In this document: positions 22,081 through 32,348 of the stretch, piece by piece | Position numbering within the stretch: the first letter of the stretch is position 1 | Layout: every line of letters starts with the position of its first letter | Source of the DNA: Manis javanica | Lineage: Eukaryota > Chordata > Mammalia > Pholidota > Manidae | Length of the DNA stretch: 64,000 nucleotides | NCBI RefSeq assembly: GCF_040802235.1 | Contig: NC_133165.1 | Span: forward strand, 46,327,629 to 46,391,628 | Reading direction: 5' to 3' | Notes under the pieces: generated by a model | Database searches by the model: none | What the model was told of the DNA's origin: nothing | Seen by the model: the letters and a program-made list of their open reading frames with translations, nothing else | Made by a program: the position numbers and the translations under genes

Positions 22081-23736
22081 CAGTTACTGTGTGCTGACCT
22101 CCAATGAGTTCTGCACAGTGGTATAGAGGGCATGTCAAAGTGTGGGCAAAGGGTCTGTTTATTTCTACGCAGAAGATCAAGGCCTAGCTTGGATACCCAG
22201 AAAATGAACTAAGATACGATATGAGGAGGAGCTTCCGGCATCAGCAGTCTCTGGAGGACTCGTGCCGGGGGATGATCATCAAAAAGCCTCCACAGGGATC
22301 CGGACGATGCTGCGGTTGTGGCTGCATCCAGCCCACCGTCTCCTGGACTTGCCATAAGAAGGAGGAGGGAGATGTCTAGGCTGGCATGTGCATACAGTGA
22401 GACAATGAATTTGACTGGATCTGTACTGTTGGAACTCAACCAGGAGTTGGGAGGGGTGCAAGTTGTAGCACCCCAAAATCTCATGACTATAGACTATCTA
22501 TGGTTAAAAGAACATATGGGATGTGAACAGATCCCAGAAATGGGCTGCTTTAATTTGTCTGATGGTTCAAGTACAGTTGGAAAATATCCATCATATCATA
22601 GATAAATTTTCACAAATGCCTAGGGTGCCTAAATGGTTTTCTTGGCTTCACTGGAGATGGATGGTAATTATAGATTTGCTTTGTTTATGTCACCGTATTC
22701 CTATTATGTTAATATGTGTGTGCAAATTAGTTAGTAGTTTAAAACCTATACATACTTAAGGTACTATACAAGAAGATATGTCAAAGAAATAATCAATCCT
22801 CCCAAGTTTCCTTCATATGCTACATCTATAGCTTTTCTTCTTCCTTCCTAATTACAAACCTTAAATAGAATTCGTGCCTCATATCGAATTTACCGAGTAT
22901 CATAATTCCTCCAGGTGGTAAAGATACCTCAAGACAAGTCTGGGCATAGAAGCCACAGGGCATAAATCTGCAAAGAAGTAAAAAGCTAACCTTTGCAAAC
23001 AATATGGCTTCTCTCTCACTTACCAACTTTACATTTCCCTGTATGGCCCCGGAAGATGACTGGTTAGCCAGAGACGGGTAAGATTCCTCAAGGGAGGAAC
23101 AACCTAAGACAGGCACAGTCGCAGGGGGGCCATCAGGTGAGAATTTGGGGATCAACAGAGGTGAGGCTCAGAACCTCACCCCCCTTGCTTTGAGAGAAAT
23201 CTTCTGCATCCGTGGATGTCTTGCTGCCCTTGTCTAGCCTGGATTAATACTTAGTCCATAGGCACACACCTGATCATCTGATCATCTACATTTGCCTTCT
23301 TACAGCACTAAACTATGTTTTCTACCTTTATCTTGCATCTACCTACCACTTCAGCATTTTATTAAAAATAAAAATAATAATAATAATAGGAGAAATGTGG
23401 GATCAACATATAAATCAAGTACAAAAATCAAATGAATATTCATATTTGACCTGATGGTTTATAGGTCATATTGCATGATCAAAACCGAAAGTTTCTGTGA
23501 TGAATGCCCTTGTACTGTTCACCATGTAAGAATTTATTCACTCTGTAAGAATTCGTTCACCATGTAAGAACTTGTTCGTTATGCTTCAGAAGATTGGAGA
23601 CTGACGAGAATTAGGCTTGAGATGGATTAATGATTGTACATTGAGCATTGACCCCCCTATACTGAATTTTATTGTTGTTAACAACCATTTGATCAATAAA
23701 TATGAGAGATGCCCTCTCAAAAAAAAAAAAAAAAAA
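22081..23736 (+). mobile_element. Polyadenylated retrocopy of an ERV transcript (copy 1)
   Basis: The 3' end reads 'gatcaataaatatgagagat', gccctctc and then 18 A (23719-23736): an AATAAA followed about 20 nt later by a poly(A) tail, as expected for an RNA ended at the R border of an LTR. The body contains a decayed env TM segment (22372-22760), an untranslated stretch and U3/R-like LTR text from about 23390 ('gagaaatgtgggatcaac'). The same 3' end recurs at 29272-30381. The 5' boundary is uncertain and could be anywhere from 22081 to 22210. This architecture implies copying by L1 enzymes rather than retroviral integration. Confidence 0.72.
22372..22760 (+). pseudogene. env: ERV env transmembrane (TM) remnant within retrocopy 1
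   Basis: The first frame (ATG 22372 to stop about 22605) contains NLTGSVLLELNQELGG, a helix-like block, and GCEQIPEMGCFNLSDGSS, a TM disulfide-loop segment in which the cysteine pair appears as Gly-Cys. A frame change near 22600 leads to a tryptophan-rich membrane-proximal stretch and a hydrophobic helix (WMVIIDLLCLCHRIPIML, about 22650-22710) ending at about 22757. The order matches the C-terminal half of a retroviral TM. It is frameshifted and lacks the surface subunit. Confidence 0.6.
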
Positions 23737-24374
23737 GAGGGGGGTAGGGGGGCAGAGCCAAGACGGCGGCGTGAGTAGATCAGTGGAAATCTCCTCCCAA
23801 AAACATATATATTTGTGAAAATACAATAAATACAACTATTCCTAAAAGACACACCAGTGGATACAGTACAACAGCCAGGTTGCATCTACATCTGCGAGAA
23901 CTCAGCATCACACAAAGGGGGTAAGATACAAGCCACAACCCGGCGGGACCCGAATGCCCCCCCGACCTCAGAACCTGGCAGGAAGAAAGGAGTTGGAACG
24001 GGGAGGGAGTGAAAGCCCAGGACTGCTAAACAACCAGCTCTAGAAATCCACACCTGGAATGCAGACACACGGTGCACCAGGTGCTGGATATTAGAGAAAT
24101 GGAAAAGCAAAACCTGCGGGCAGGTCCCTGCAACCAGCACCCCTGAGACAAAAGAAAAGCGACTGTTTTTTGCAAGTCTTAAAGAGACAGGGACCACGCA
24201 GCTGGATGAAGTCATCCCAGCACACTTAGCGAGCAACTGGGAATCCTGGGGAACTTTAGGCGCCCTAATGCCCTGGGCAGCAGCGCAGCTCTGAAGCCTC
24301 TCATGGCAATAAGCAGCCTGCCAGTTGTTCCTCCAACTGGCACAGACCCCTACACACTGGCCCAGTAGTGGGAG

Positions 24375-24700
24375 AGTGGAAGTGTGTGCCAGGGGTGGCG
24401 GCACCAGAGAGGACCAGGAGCGGCCAGCATGCACTGGCGGCCGCAGCACCAGAGGGGCCCGGGAGAGGCCTGCATGAGCCCATGGCACCGGAGACCAAGT
24501 GGCCTGGGAGCGGCCCACACGTGCCGGAGGCTGCAGCGCCAGAAGGGCACAGGAGAGGCCCACCGCACCTGTGGTGGCACCAGAGAGGCCCGAGTGCAGC
24601 CCTCATGCGCTGGTGGCAGCGGCACTAGAAGGCCCTGGAGCGGCCTGTGGAAGCTGGCAGCGGCAGCAGAGGAGCAGCTCAGGAGCAGCCAAGCCCCCAG
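24375..24700 (+). repeat. Degenerate ~45-bp minisatellite in the second L1 5' UTR
   Basis: At least six imperfect units of the type ggcagcaccagagaggcccgggagcggcc...catgcgccgg follow each other, each about 39-47 bp. They create spurious GC-rich open frames on both strands. The unit has no resemblance to the 211-bp monomers of the first L1. Confidence 0.75.
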
Positions 24701-25016
24701 CAGCCACCCAGAATCCAGCCTGATGCACAGCCACCTGGGCCAGACCCAAAGGCCACTGCGGGCACACAGTTGTCTGGCAGGGGTGCTGCGTTCGCAGGGG
24801 AGTGCACCCAGCATGCCTGCGACTCCCCACAGGGCTCTACGCTGCTATGATGGAGACCCAACCCACAGCAGCTTGGGGGATTAACACGGTGGCTGCTCCA
24901 GGAGTGCTGGTAACCGACACAGGCAGCGGAGAAGGGCAAAGTGTCCAGCAAGCAGGAAAGGACTTTCTTCTCCCTGGTGACACACCCGCTACCTACCTAC
25001 AGCCACCACTATCACC

Positions 25017-25869
25017 ATGAAAAGGCAGAAGAATTTAGTCCAGTCCAAAATAGTCCAGACAACTCCTGAGAGAGGACCTGCAGAGATAGATCTAACCAGT
25101 CTCCCTGAAAAAGAATTCAAAATAAAAATCATAAACATGCTGATGGATCTGCAGAGAAATATGCAAGAGCTAAAGGAGCAAGTACAGAGGGAGACTAAAG
25201 AACTAAAACAATCTCTGGAAGGACTTAAAAGCAGAATGGATCGGATGCAAGAGGCCATTAATGGAACAGAAACCAGAGAACAGGAACGCGTAGAAGCTAA
25301 TGCAGAGAGAGATAAAAAATATCTCCAGAAATGAAACAATATTAAGAGAACTGTGTGACCAATCCAAAAGAAACAATATCCACATGATAGGGGTACCAGA
25401 AGAAGAATATAGAGAAAAAGGGATAGAACGTGTCTTTGAAGGAATAACTGCTGAAAACTTCCCCAAACTGGGGAACGAAATAGTTGCTCAGACCACAGAA
25501 GCACACAGAACTCCCAACAGAAGGGACCCAAAGAGGACAACACCAAGACACATAATAATTAAAATTGCAAAGATCAAGGACAAGGACAGAGTATTAAAGG
25601 CAGCCAGAGAGAGTAAAAAAGTCACCTACCAAGGAAAACCCATCAGGCTAACATCAGACTTCTTAACAGAAACCTTACAGGCCAGAAGAGAATGGCATGA
25701 TATATTTAATGCAATGAAACAGAAGAGCCTTGAACCAAGGATGCTGTATCCAGCACGATTATCATTTAAATATGAAGAAGGGATTAAACAATTCTCAGAT
25801 AAGCAAAAGTTGAGGGAATTTGCCTCCCACAAACCACCTCTACAGGGTATCTTAGAGGGACTGCTCTAG
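25017..25869 (+). pseudogene. L1 ORF1 pseudogene (frameshifted)
   Basis: The ATG at 25017 starts the same protein as the intact ORF1 (MKRQKN...). Its coiled coil is shorter and lacks the 11-residue and 7-residue repeats of the intact copy. A one-base shift in the A-run near 25315-25320 moves the frame. The RRM and C-terminal domain continue in another frame to 25869 (…RREWHDIFNAMKQ…). Confidence 0.9.
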
Positions 25870-26060
25870 ATGGGAGCACTCCTAAAAAGAGCACAGAACA
25901 AAACACCCAACATATGAAGACTGGAGGAGGAGGAAAAAGAAGGGAAAGAAATAATCATCAGACTGTGTTTATAACAGCTCAATAAGCAAGTGAGGTCAGA
26001 AAGTAAGGTAGTAAACAAGCTAACCTTGAACTTTTGGTAACCACAAATCTAAAGCCTGCA

Positions 26061-29000
26061 ATGGCAGTAAGTACATATCTTTCAATAATCACCTTAAATG
26101 TAAATGGACTGAATGCACCAATCAAAAGACACAGAGTAATGGAATGGATAAATAAGCAAGACCCATCTCTATGCTGCTTAAAAGAGACTCACCTCAAACC
26201 CAAAGACATGCACAGATTAAACATCAAGGGATGGAAAAAGATATTTCATGCAAACAACAGGGAGAAAACAGCAGGTGTTGCAGTACTAGTATCAGACAAA
26301 GTAGACTTCAAAACAAAAAAGTAACAAGAGATAAAGAAGGACATTACATAATGATAAAGGGATCGGTCAACAAGAGGATATAACCATTATAAATATATAT
26401 GCACCCAATACAGGATCACCAACATATGTGAAACACATACTGACAGAATTAAAGGAGGAAATAGAATGCAATGCATTCATTTTGGGAGACTCGAACACAC
26501 CACTCACTCCAAAGGACAGATCCACCAGATAGAAAATAAGTAAAGACACAGAGGCACTGAACAACACACTAGAAGAGATGAAACTCATAGACATCTATAG
26601 AGCTCTACATCCAAAAGCAACAGGATACACATTCTTCTCAAGTGCACATGGAACATTCTCCAGAATAGACCACATACTAGGCCACAAAAAGAGCCTCAGT
26701 AAATTCCAAAACACTGAAATACCACCAACCAACTTTTCAGACCACAGAGGTATAAAACTAGAAATAAATTGTACAAAGAAAGCAAAAAGGCTCACAAACA
26801 CATGGAGGCTTAACAACATGCTCCTAAATAATCAATGGATCACTGACCAAATTAAAGTGGAGATCCAGCAATAAATGAAAACAAATGACAACAACACAAA
26901 GCCTCAACTTCTGTGGGACCCAGCAAAAGCAGTCTTAAGAGGAAAGTATATAGCAATCCAGACATACTTAAAGAAGGAAGAACAATCCCAAATGAATAGT
27001 CTAATGTCACAATTATCGAAATTGGAAAAAGAAGAATAAATGAAGCCTAAGGTCAGCAGAAGGAGGGATGAAATAAAGATCAAGAAGAAATAAATAAAAT
27101 TGAGAAGAATAAAACAATAGAAAAAATCAATGAAACCAAGAGCTGGTTCTTCGAGAAAATAAACAAAATAGATAAGCCTCTTGCCAGATTTATTAGGAGA
27201 AAAAGAGAATCAACACACATCAACAGGATCAGAAATGAGAAAGGAAAAATCATGACAGGCCCCACAGAAATACAAAGAATTATTAGAGAATACTATGAAA
27301 ACCTATATGCAAACAAGCTGGAAAACCTAGGAGAAATGGACAACTTCCCAGAAAAATACAACATTCCAAGACTGACCCAGAAAGAAACAAAAAATCTAAA
27401 CAAACCAATTACCAGCAATGAAATTGAGGCGGTAATCAAAAAACTACCCAAGAACAAAACCCCCAGGCCAGATGGATTTACCTCGGAATTTTATCAAACA
27501 TACAGAGAAGACATAATATCCATTCTCCTTAAAGTTTTCCAAAAAATAGAAGAGGAGGGAATACTCCCAAACTCATTCTATGAAGCCAACATCACCCTAA
27601 TACCAAAACCAGGCAAAGACCCCACCAAAAAAGAAAACTACAGACCAATATCCCTGATGAATGTAGACAAAAAAAATACTAAACAAAATATTAGCAAACA
27701 GAATTCAAAAATACATCAAAAGGATCATACACCATGACCAAGTGGGATTCATCCCAGGGATGCAAGGATGGTACAACATTCGAAAATCCATCAACATCAT
27801 CTACCATATAAACAAAAAGAAGGACAAACGCCACAGGTTCGTCTCCATAGATGCTGAAAAAGCATTCAACAAAATTCAACATCCATTCATGATAAAAACT
27901 CTGAACAAAATGGGTTTAGAGGGCAAGTACCTCAACATAATTAAGGCCACATATGATAAACCCACAGCTAACATCATAATGAACAGCGAGAGGCTGAAAC
28001 CTTTTCCTCTGATATCGGGAACAAGACAGGGATGCCCAGTCTCCCCACTGTTATTCAACATATTACTGGAGGTCCTAGCCATGGCAATCAGACAAAACAA
28101 AGAAATAGAAGGAATCCAGATTTGTAAAGAAGTCAAACTGTCACTATTTGCAGATGACATGCTATTGTACATAAAAAACCCTAAAGACTTCCCTGCAAAA
28201 CTACTAGAACTAATATCGGAATTCAGCAATGTTGCAGGATACAAAATTAACACACAGAAATCTGTGGTATTCCTATACACTAACAATGAACTAATAGAAA
28301 GAGAAATCAGGAAAACAATTCCATTCACAATACCATAAAAAAGAATAAAATACCTAGGAATAAACCTAATCAAGGAAGTGAAAGACCTATACCCTGAAAA
28401 CTACAAGACACTCTTAAGAGAAATTAAAGAGGACACTAACAAATGGAAACTCATCCCATGCTCCTGGTTAGGAAGAATTAATATCGTCAAAATGGTCATC
28501 CTGCCCAAAGCAATATACAGATTCGATGCAATCCCTATCAAATTACCAACAGCATTCTTCAATGAACTGGAACAAATAGTTCAAAAATTTATATGGAACT
28601 ACCAAAGACCCCGAATAGCCAAAGCAATCCTGAGAAGGAAGAATAAAGTGGGGAGGATCTCCCTCCCCAACTTCAAGCTCTACTACAAAGCCACCATAAT
28701 CAAGACAATTTGGTACTGGCACAAGAACAGAGCCGCAGACCAGTGGAACATAATAGAGACTCCAAACATTAACCCAAACATACAAGGTCAATTAATATAT
28801 GATAAAGGAGCCATGGACATACAATGGGGAAATGACACTCTCTTCAACAGATGGTGGTGGCAAAACTGGACAGCTGCATGTAAGTGAATGAAACTGGATC
28901 ACTTTCTAACCCCATATACAAAAGTAAATTCAAAATGGATCAAAGTCCTGAATCTAAGTCATGAAACCATAAAACTCTTAGAAAAATACATAGGCAAAAA

Positions 29001-31001
29001 TCTCTTAGACATAAACATGTGGGACTTCTTCATTAACATATCTCCCCGGGCAAGGGAAACAAAAACAAAAATGAACAAGTGGGACTATATCATGCTGAAA
29101 AGCTTCCGTACAGCAAAGGACACCATCAATAGAACAAAAAGGTATCTTACAGTATGGGAGAATATATTCATAAATTATATATCCAATAAAGGGTTGACAT
29201 TCAAAATATACAAAGAGCTCACATGCCTCAACAAACAAAAAGCAAATAATTCAATTAAAAAATGGGCAGAGTAGGGTGCCTAACTGGTTTTTTTTCGTTT
29301 CACTAGAGATGACTGGTAATTGTAGTCTGCTTTGGTTATGTAGGTGTATTCCTATTATGTTAATGTGTGTATGCAATTTAATTAGTAGTTTAAAACCTAT
29401 ACATGCTTATGTTACTCTACAAGAAGATACGTCAAAGAAATAATCAATCTTCCCATGTTTTCTTCCATCTACTACTTTTATAGCTTTTCTTCTTCCTTCC
29501 TAATTACAACCCTTAAGTAGAATTCATGCCTCATGTCGAAATTACCGAGTATCATAATTCTTCCAAGTGGTAAAGATACCTCAAGACAAATGCTGGGCAT
29601 AGAAGCCACAGGGCATAAATCTGCAAAGAAGTAAAAGACTAACCTTTTCAAACAATATTACTTCTCTCTCACTTACCAACTTTACATTTCCCTGTATGGC
29701 CCCAGAAGATGACTGGTTAGCCAGAGATGGGTAAGATTCCTCAAGGGAGGAACAACCTAAGACAGGCACAGTCACAGGGGGGCCATCAGGTGAGAAATTG
29801 GGGATCAACAGAGGTGAGGCTCAGAACCTCACCCCCCCTGTTTTGAGATATATCTTCTGCATCTGTGGATGTTTTATTGCCCTTGTCTAGCTTGGATTAA
29901 TACTTAGTCTATAGGCACACACCTGATCATCTACAGTTGCCCTCTTATAGCACTAAATTATGTTTTCTACCTTTATCTTGCATGTACCTACCACTTGTGC
30001 ATTTTATTTAAAATAATAATAATAACAAGGGAGAAATGTGGGATTCACATATAAATCAAGTATAAAAATCAAACGAACATTCATATTTGACCTGATTGTT
30101 TATAATTCATGATGCGTGATCAAAACTGAAAGTTTCTGTGATGACTGCCCTTGCACTGTTCACCATGTAAGAACTTATTCACTATGTAAGAATTTGTTCA
30201 CCATGTAAGAACTCGTTCATTATGCTTCAGAAGATTGGGGACTGTTGAGAGTTGGGCTTGGGGTTGATTAATGATTGTGCATTGAGTCCCCTATACAGAA
30301 TTTTGTTGTTGTTAACAACCATTTGATCAATAAATATGAGAGATGCCCTCTCAAGAATAAAAAAAAAAAGGAAAGCGAAAAAAAAAATGGGCAGAGGAGC
30401 TGAACAGACAGATCTCTAAAGAAGAAATTCGGATGGCCAACAGACACATGAAAAGATGCTCAACATCGTTAATCATGAGAGATATGCAAATTAAAACCAC
30501 AATGAGATATCACCTCACACCAGTAAGGATGAACAACATCCAAAAGACAAACAATAACAAATGTTGGTGAGTTTGTGGAGAAAGGGGAACCCTTCTACAG
30601 TGGTGGTGGGCATGTAAATTAGTTCAAAGATTGTGGAAAACAATATGGAGGTTCCTGAAAACATTTACAATAGAAATACCATTTGACCCAGGAATCCCAC
30701 TTCTAGGAATTTACCCTAAGAATGCAGCAGCCCAGTTTGAAAAGGACATCTTCACCCCTATGTTTATCACAGCACTATTTACAAGAGCCAAGAAATTGAA
30801 GCAATGTAAATGTCCATCAGTAGATGAATGGATAAAGAAGATGTGGTACATATACACAATGGAGTATTATTCAGCCATAAGAAGAAAACAAATCTTACTA
30901 TTTGCAACAACATGGATGGAGCTAGGGGGTATTATGCTCAGTGAAATAAGCCAGGCAGAGAAAGACAAGTACCAAATGATTTTGGTCTTATGTGGAGTAT
31001 A
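26061..31001 (+). pseudogene. L1 ORF2 pseudogene, multiple stops and an insertion
   Basis: Endonuclease text is clear from the ATG at 26061 ([18 protein letters not shown]). Damage includes a frameshift near 26318, a TAG at about 26529, a TAA near 26873, another near 27037, a frameshift around 27670, a TAA near 28337 and a TGA near 28887. The reverse transcriptase FADD is still readable (about 28148). The frame is cut at 29271 by the ERV retrocopy and resumes at 30382, ending at about 31000. Not functional. Confidence 0.9.
29272..30381 (+). mobile_element. ERV-transcript retrocopy (copy 2) with 15-bp target duplication
   Basis: The insert is bounded by aaaaaatgggcagag at 29257-29271 and 30382-30396, duplicating the L1 ORF2 sequence. 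Its left end (tagggtgcctaactgg) corresponds to position about 22625 of copy 1, so it is more 5'-truncated. Its 3' end has the same AATAAA and gccctctc junction, followed by an A-rich tail (30358-30381). A 15-bp A-rich duplication, a poly(A) tail and 5' truncation are the signature of L1-type target-primed insertion. Confidence 0.9.
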
Positions 31002-31670
31002 AGAACAAAGGAAAACTGAAGGAATAAAACAGCAGCAGAATCACAGAACCCACGAATGGACTAACAGTTACCAAAGGGAAAGGGACTGGGGAGGATGGGT
31101 GGGAAGGGGGGAGATAAGGGTGGGGAAAAAGAAACGGGGTGTTACAATTAGCATGTATAATGTGGGGGAGGGATATGGGACAGGCTCTAGAACACAGAGA
31201 AGACAGGTAGTGATTTTACAGCATCTTACTACCCTGATGGACAGTGACTGTGAAGGGGTATGTGGGGGGGACTTGGTGAAAGGGGGAGCCTAGTAAGCAT
31301 AATGGTCTTCATGTAATTGTAGATTAATTATACCAAAATTAAAAAAAAAAGAGGATGGGGGGGAGCCACAGCAAATGTGGTATGTGGTATTGTTGGGCAG
31401 GAAAATAGATATGAGCGGGGTGAAGAGAGAATTAGGGCCAGTAAAGCTCACTAAAAGGGACTCAAAGAGTTAACCAGTTAAAACTAGAGAGCCAGACAAG
31501 ACTCACAGAGTTAGTAAGTCAATCCATTGAAGTGCCAAAGGCCAGGAGTAACTTGAAATGTCCAAATATTCCTCAGATAAGGAAGAGTATTGCAGTACAG
31601 CTCATGTCTTCATCGTGTCAGATCATGGCATTGTAAGAATTACTTTGGCCTGTTAAAAGCCCAGCTTATT

Positions 31671-32028
31671 CTTTTTGTCTTTTTTAATTTTTTAAATTTC
31701 ATTCCATTTATTATTATATGTATTCTTTTGTAGATTTGCCGCATTTATTATAAAAAGCTGGTACTCATACACACAAACTAGTAACTTAAAATTCATGCAT
31801 TTATTTCATATTTTTAGCTTGACCTTCTAGTAAATCTTTAACATTGCTGATTTTGGCCACTATAGAAGGAGATCCTCCCTTGTTTGGGTGATCTAAAAGC
31901 GTAATTCGTCGATGAGCATCTTCGTCATTTTTCTTTTGTTGGCAGTAGTGCTTACAACTGGTATTAATGCCGCGTCCCCACCTGCTGTTTTTAAATGTCT
32001 TTCATGGAAATAATCCTTATGCCTTTTT
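31671..32028 (-). pseudogene. DNAJC19: DNAJC19 (TIM14) processed pseudogene fragment
   Basis: Minus-strand text reads AALIPVVSTTANKRKM, then after a frameshift DHPNKGGSPS, VAKIS and KDLLEGQAK, the C-terminal J-domain of the mitochondrial import cochaperone DNAJC19, followed by a stop and a 3' UTR running to an A-rich tail at 31671. The hallmark His-Pro-Asp triplet reads His-Pro-Asn. No introns, a 5' truncation and a poly(A)-like end make it a processed copy. DNAJC19 normally stimulates mitochondrial HSP70 at the TIM23 channel. This copy cannot. Confidence 0.85.
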
Positions 32029-32348
32029 TTTTTTTTGATGTGGCAAATACTAGCACCATTCAAAGCCACCATCTTGCCTGGATTATGCAAGTCTCTTGCA
32101 GAGTCCAGCTCTGCAATCCCGCCGAACCTGAGAGGGGTAGGGGGGAGATGCAAGAAAAACACAAAGATCAAAGTTGGGATCAGGGGGTCTGTACACGGAC
32201 TGCTGATGGCGGGCCAGTGGCGCAGTTTTAATTCTATGCACAGTTTATGTACACAGGCTGACTTCCGTGTGCAGTCCACAATGTTCTCACTTCCGGGCTG
32301 ATCTCAGAAGCTCTTCTTCTTGCAGCCTTTTAAGCTTAGCTGCCTGCA
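32029..32348 (-). other. Unidentified 315-bp segment with A-tail inside the composite insertion
   Basis: On the minus strand it runs from about 32343 ('ctgcaggcagctaagctta') to an A-run of 12 at 32029-32040. It is moderately GC-rich, contains 'ggcaagatggtggc' close to the A-run, and matches no repeat or gene I recognise. It may be a piece of another polyadenylated RNA. Confidence 0.4.

Larger units (their letters stand above)
23737..31345 (+). mobile_element. Second full-length-type L1, decayed and interrupted
   Basis: Starts gaggggggtaggggggcagagccaagacggcgg directly after the poly(A) of retrocopy 1, then has a 5' UTR, broken ORF1 and ORF2, a 1.1-kb ERV-transcript insert at 29272-30381 and a 3' UTR ending in poly(A) at about 31345. 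The YY1-like site reads AAGACGG instead of AAGATGG. Its 5' end abuts another element's A tail, so it probably inserted into that tail. The ORFs are close in sequence to those of the intact L1, so it is a related, older copy. Confidence 0.9.

Noticed and set aside
22372..22605. 77-codon TM-like ORF as a domesticated small env protein
   Set aside because: The frame shifts before the membrane helix, no promoter is evident, and it sits in a retrocopy. Not excluded, but unsupported.
24366..24884. Several overlapping long GC-rich ORFs on both strands
   Set aside because: They arise from the ~45-bp minisatellite in the L1 5' UTR. Frames on both strands and low-complexity translations show that they are not genes.
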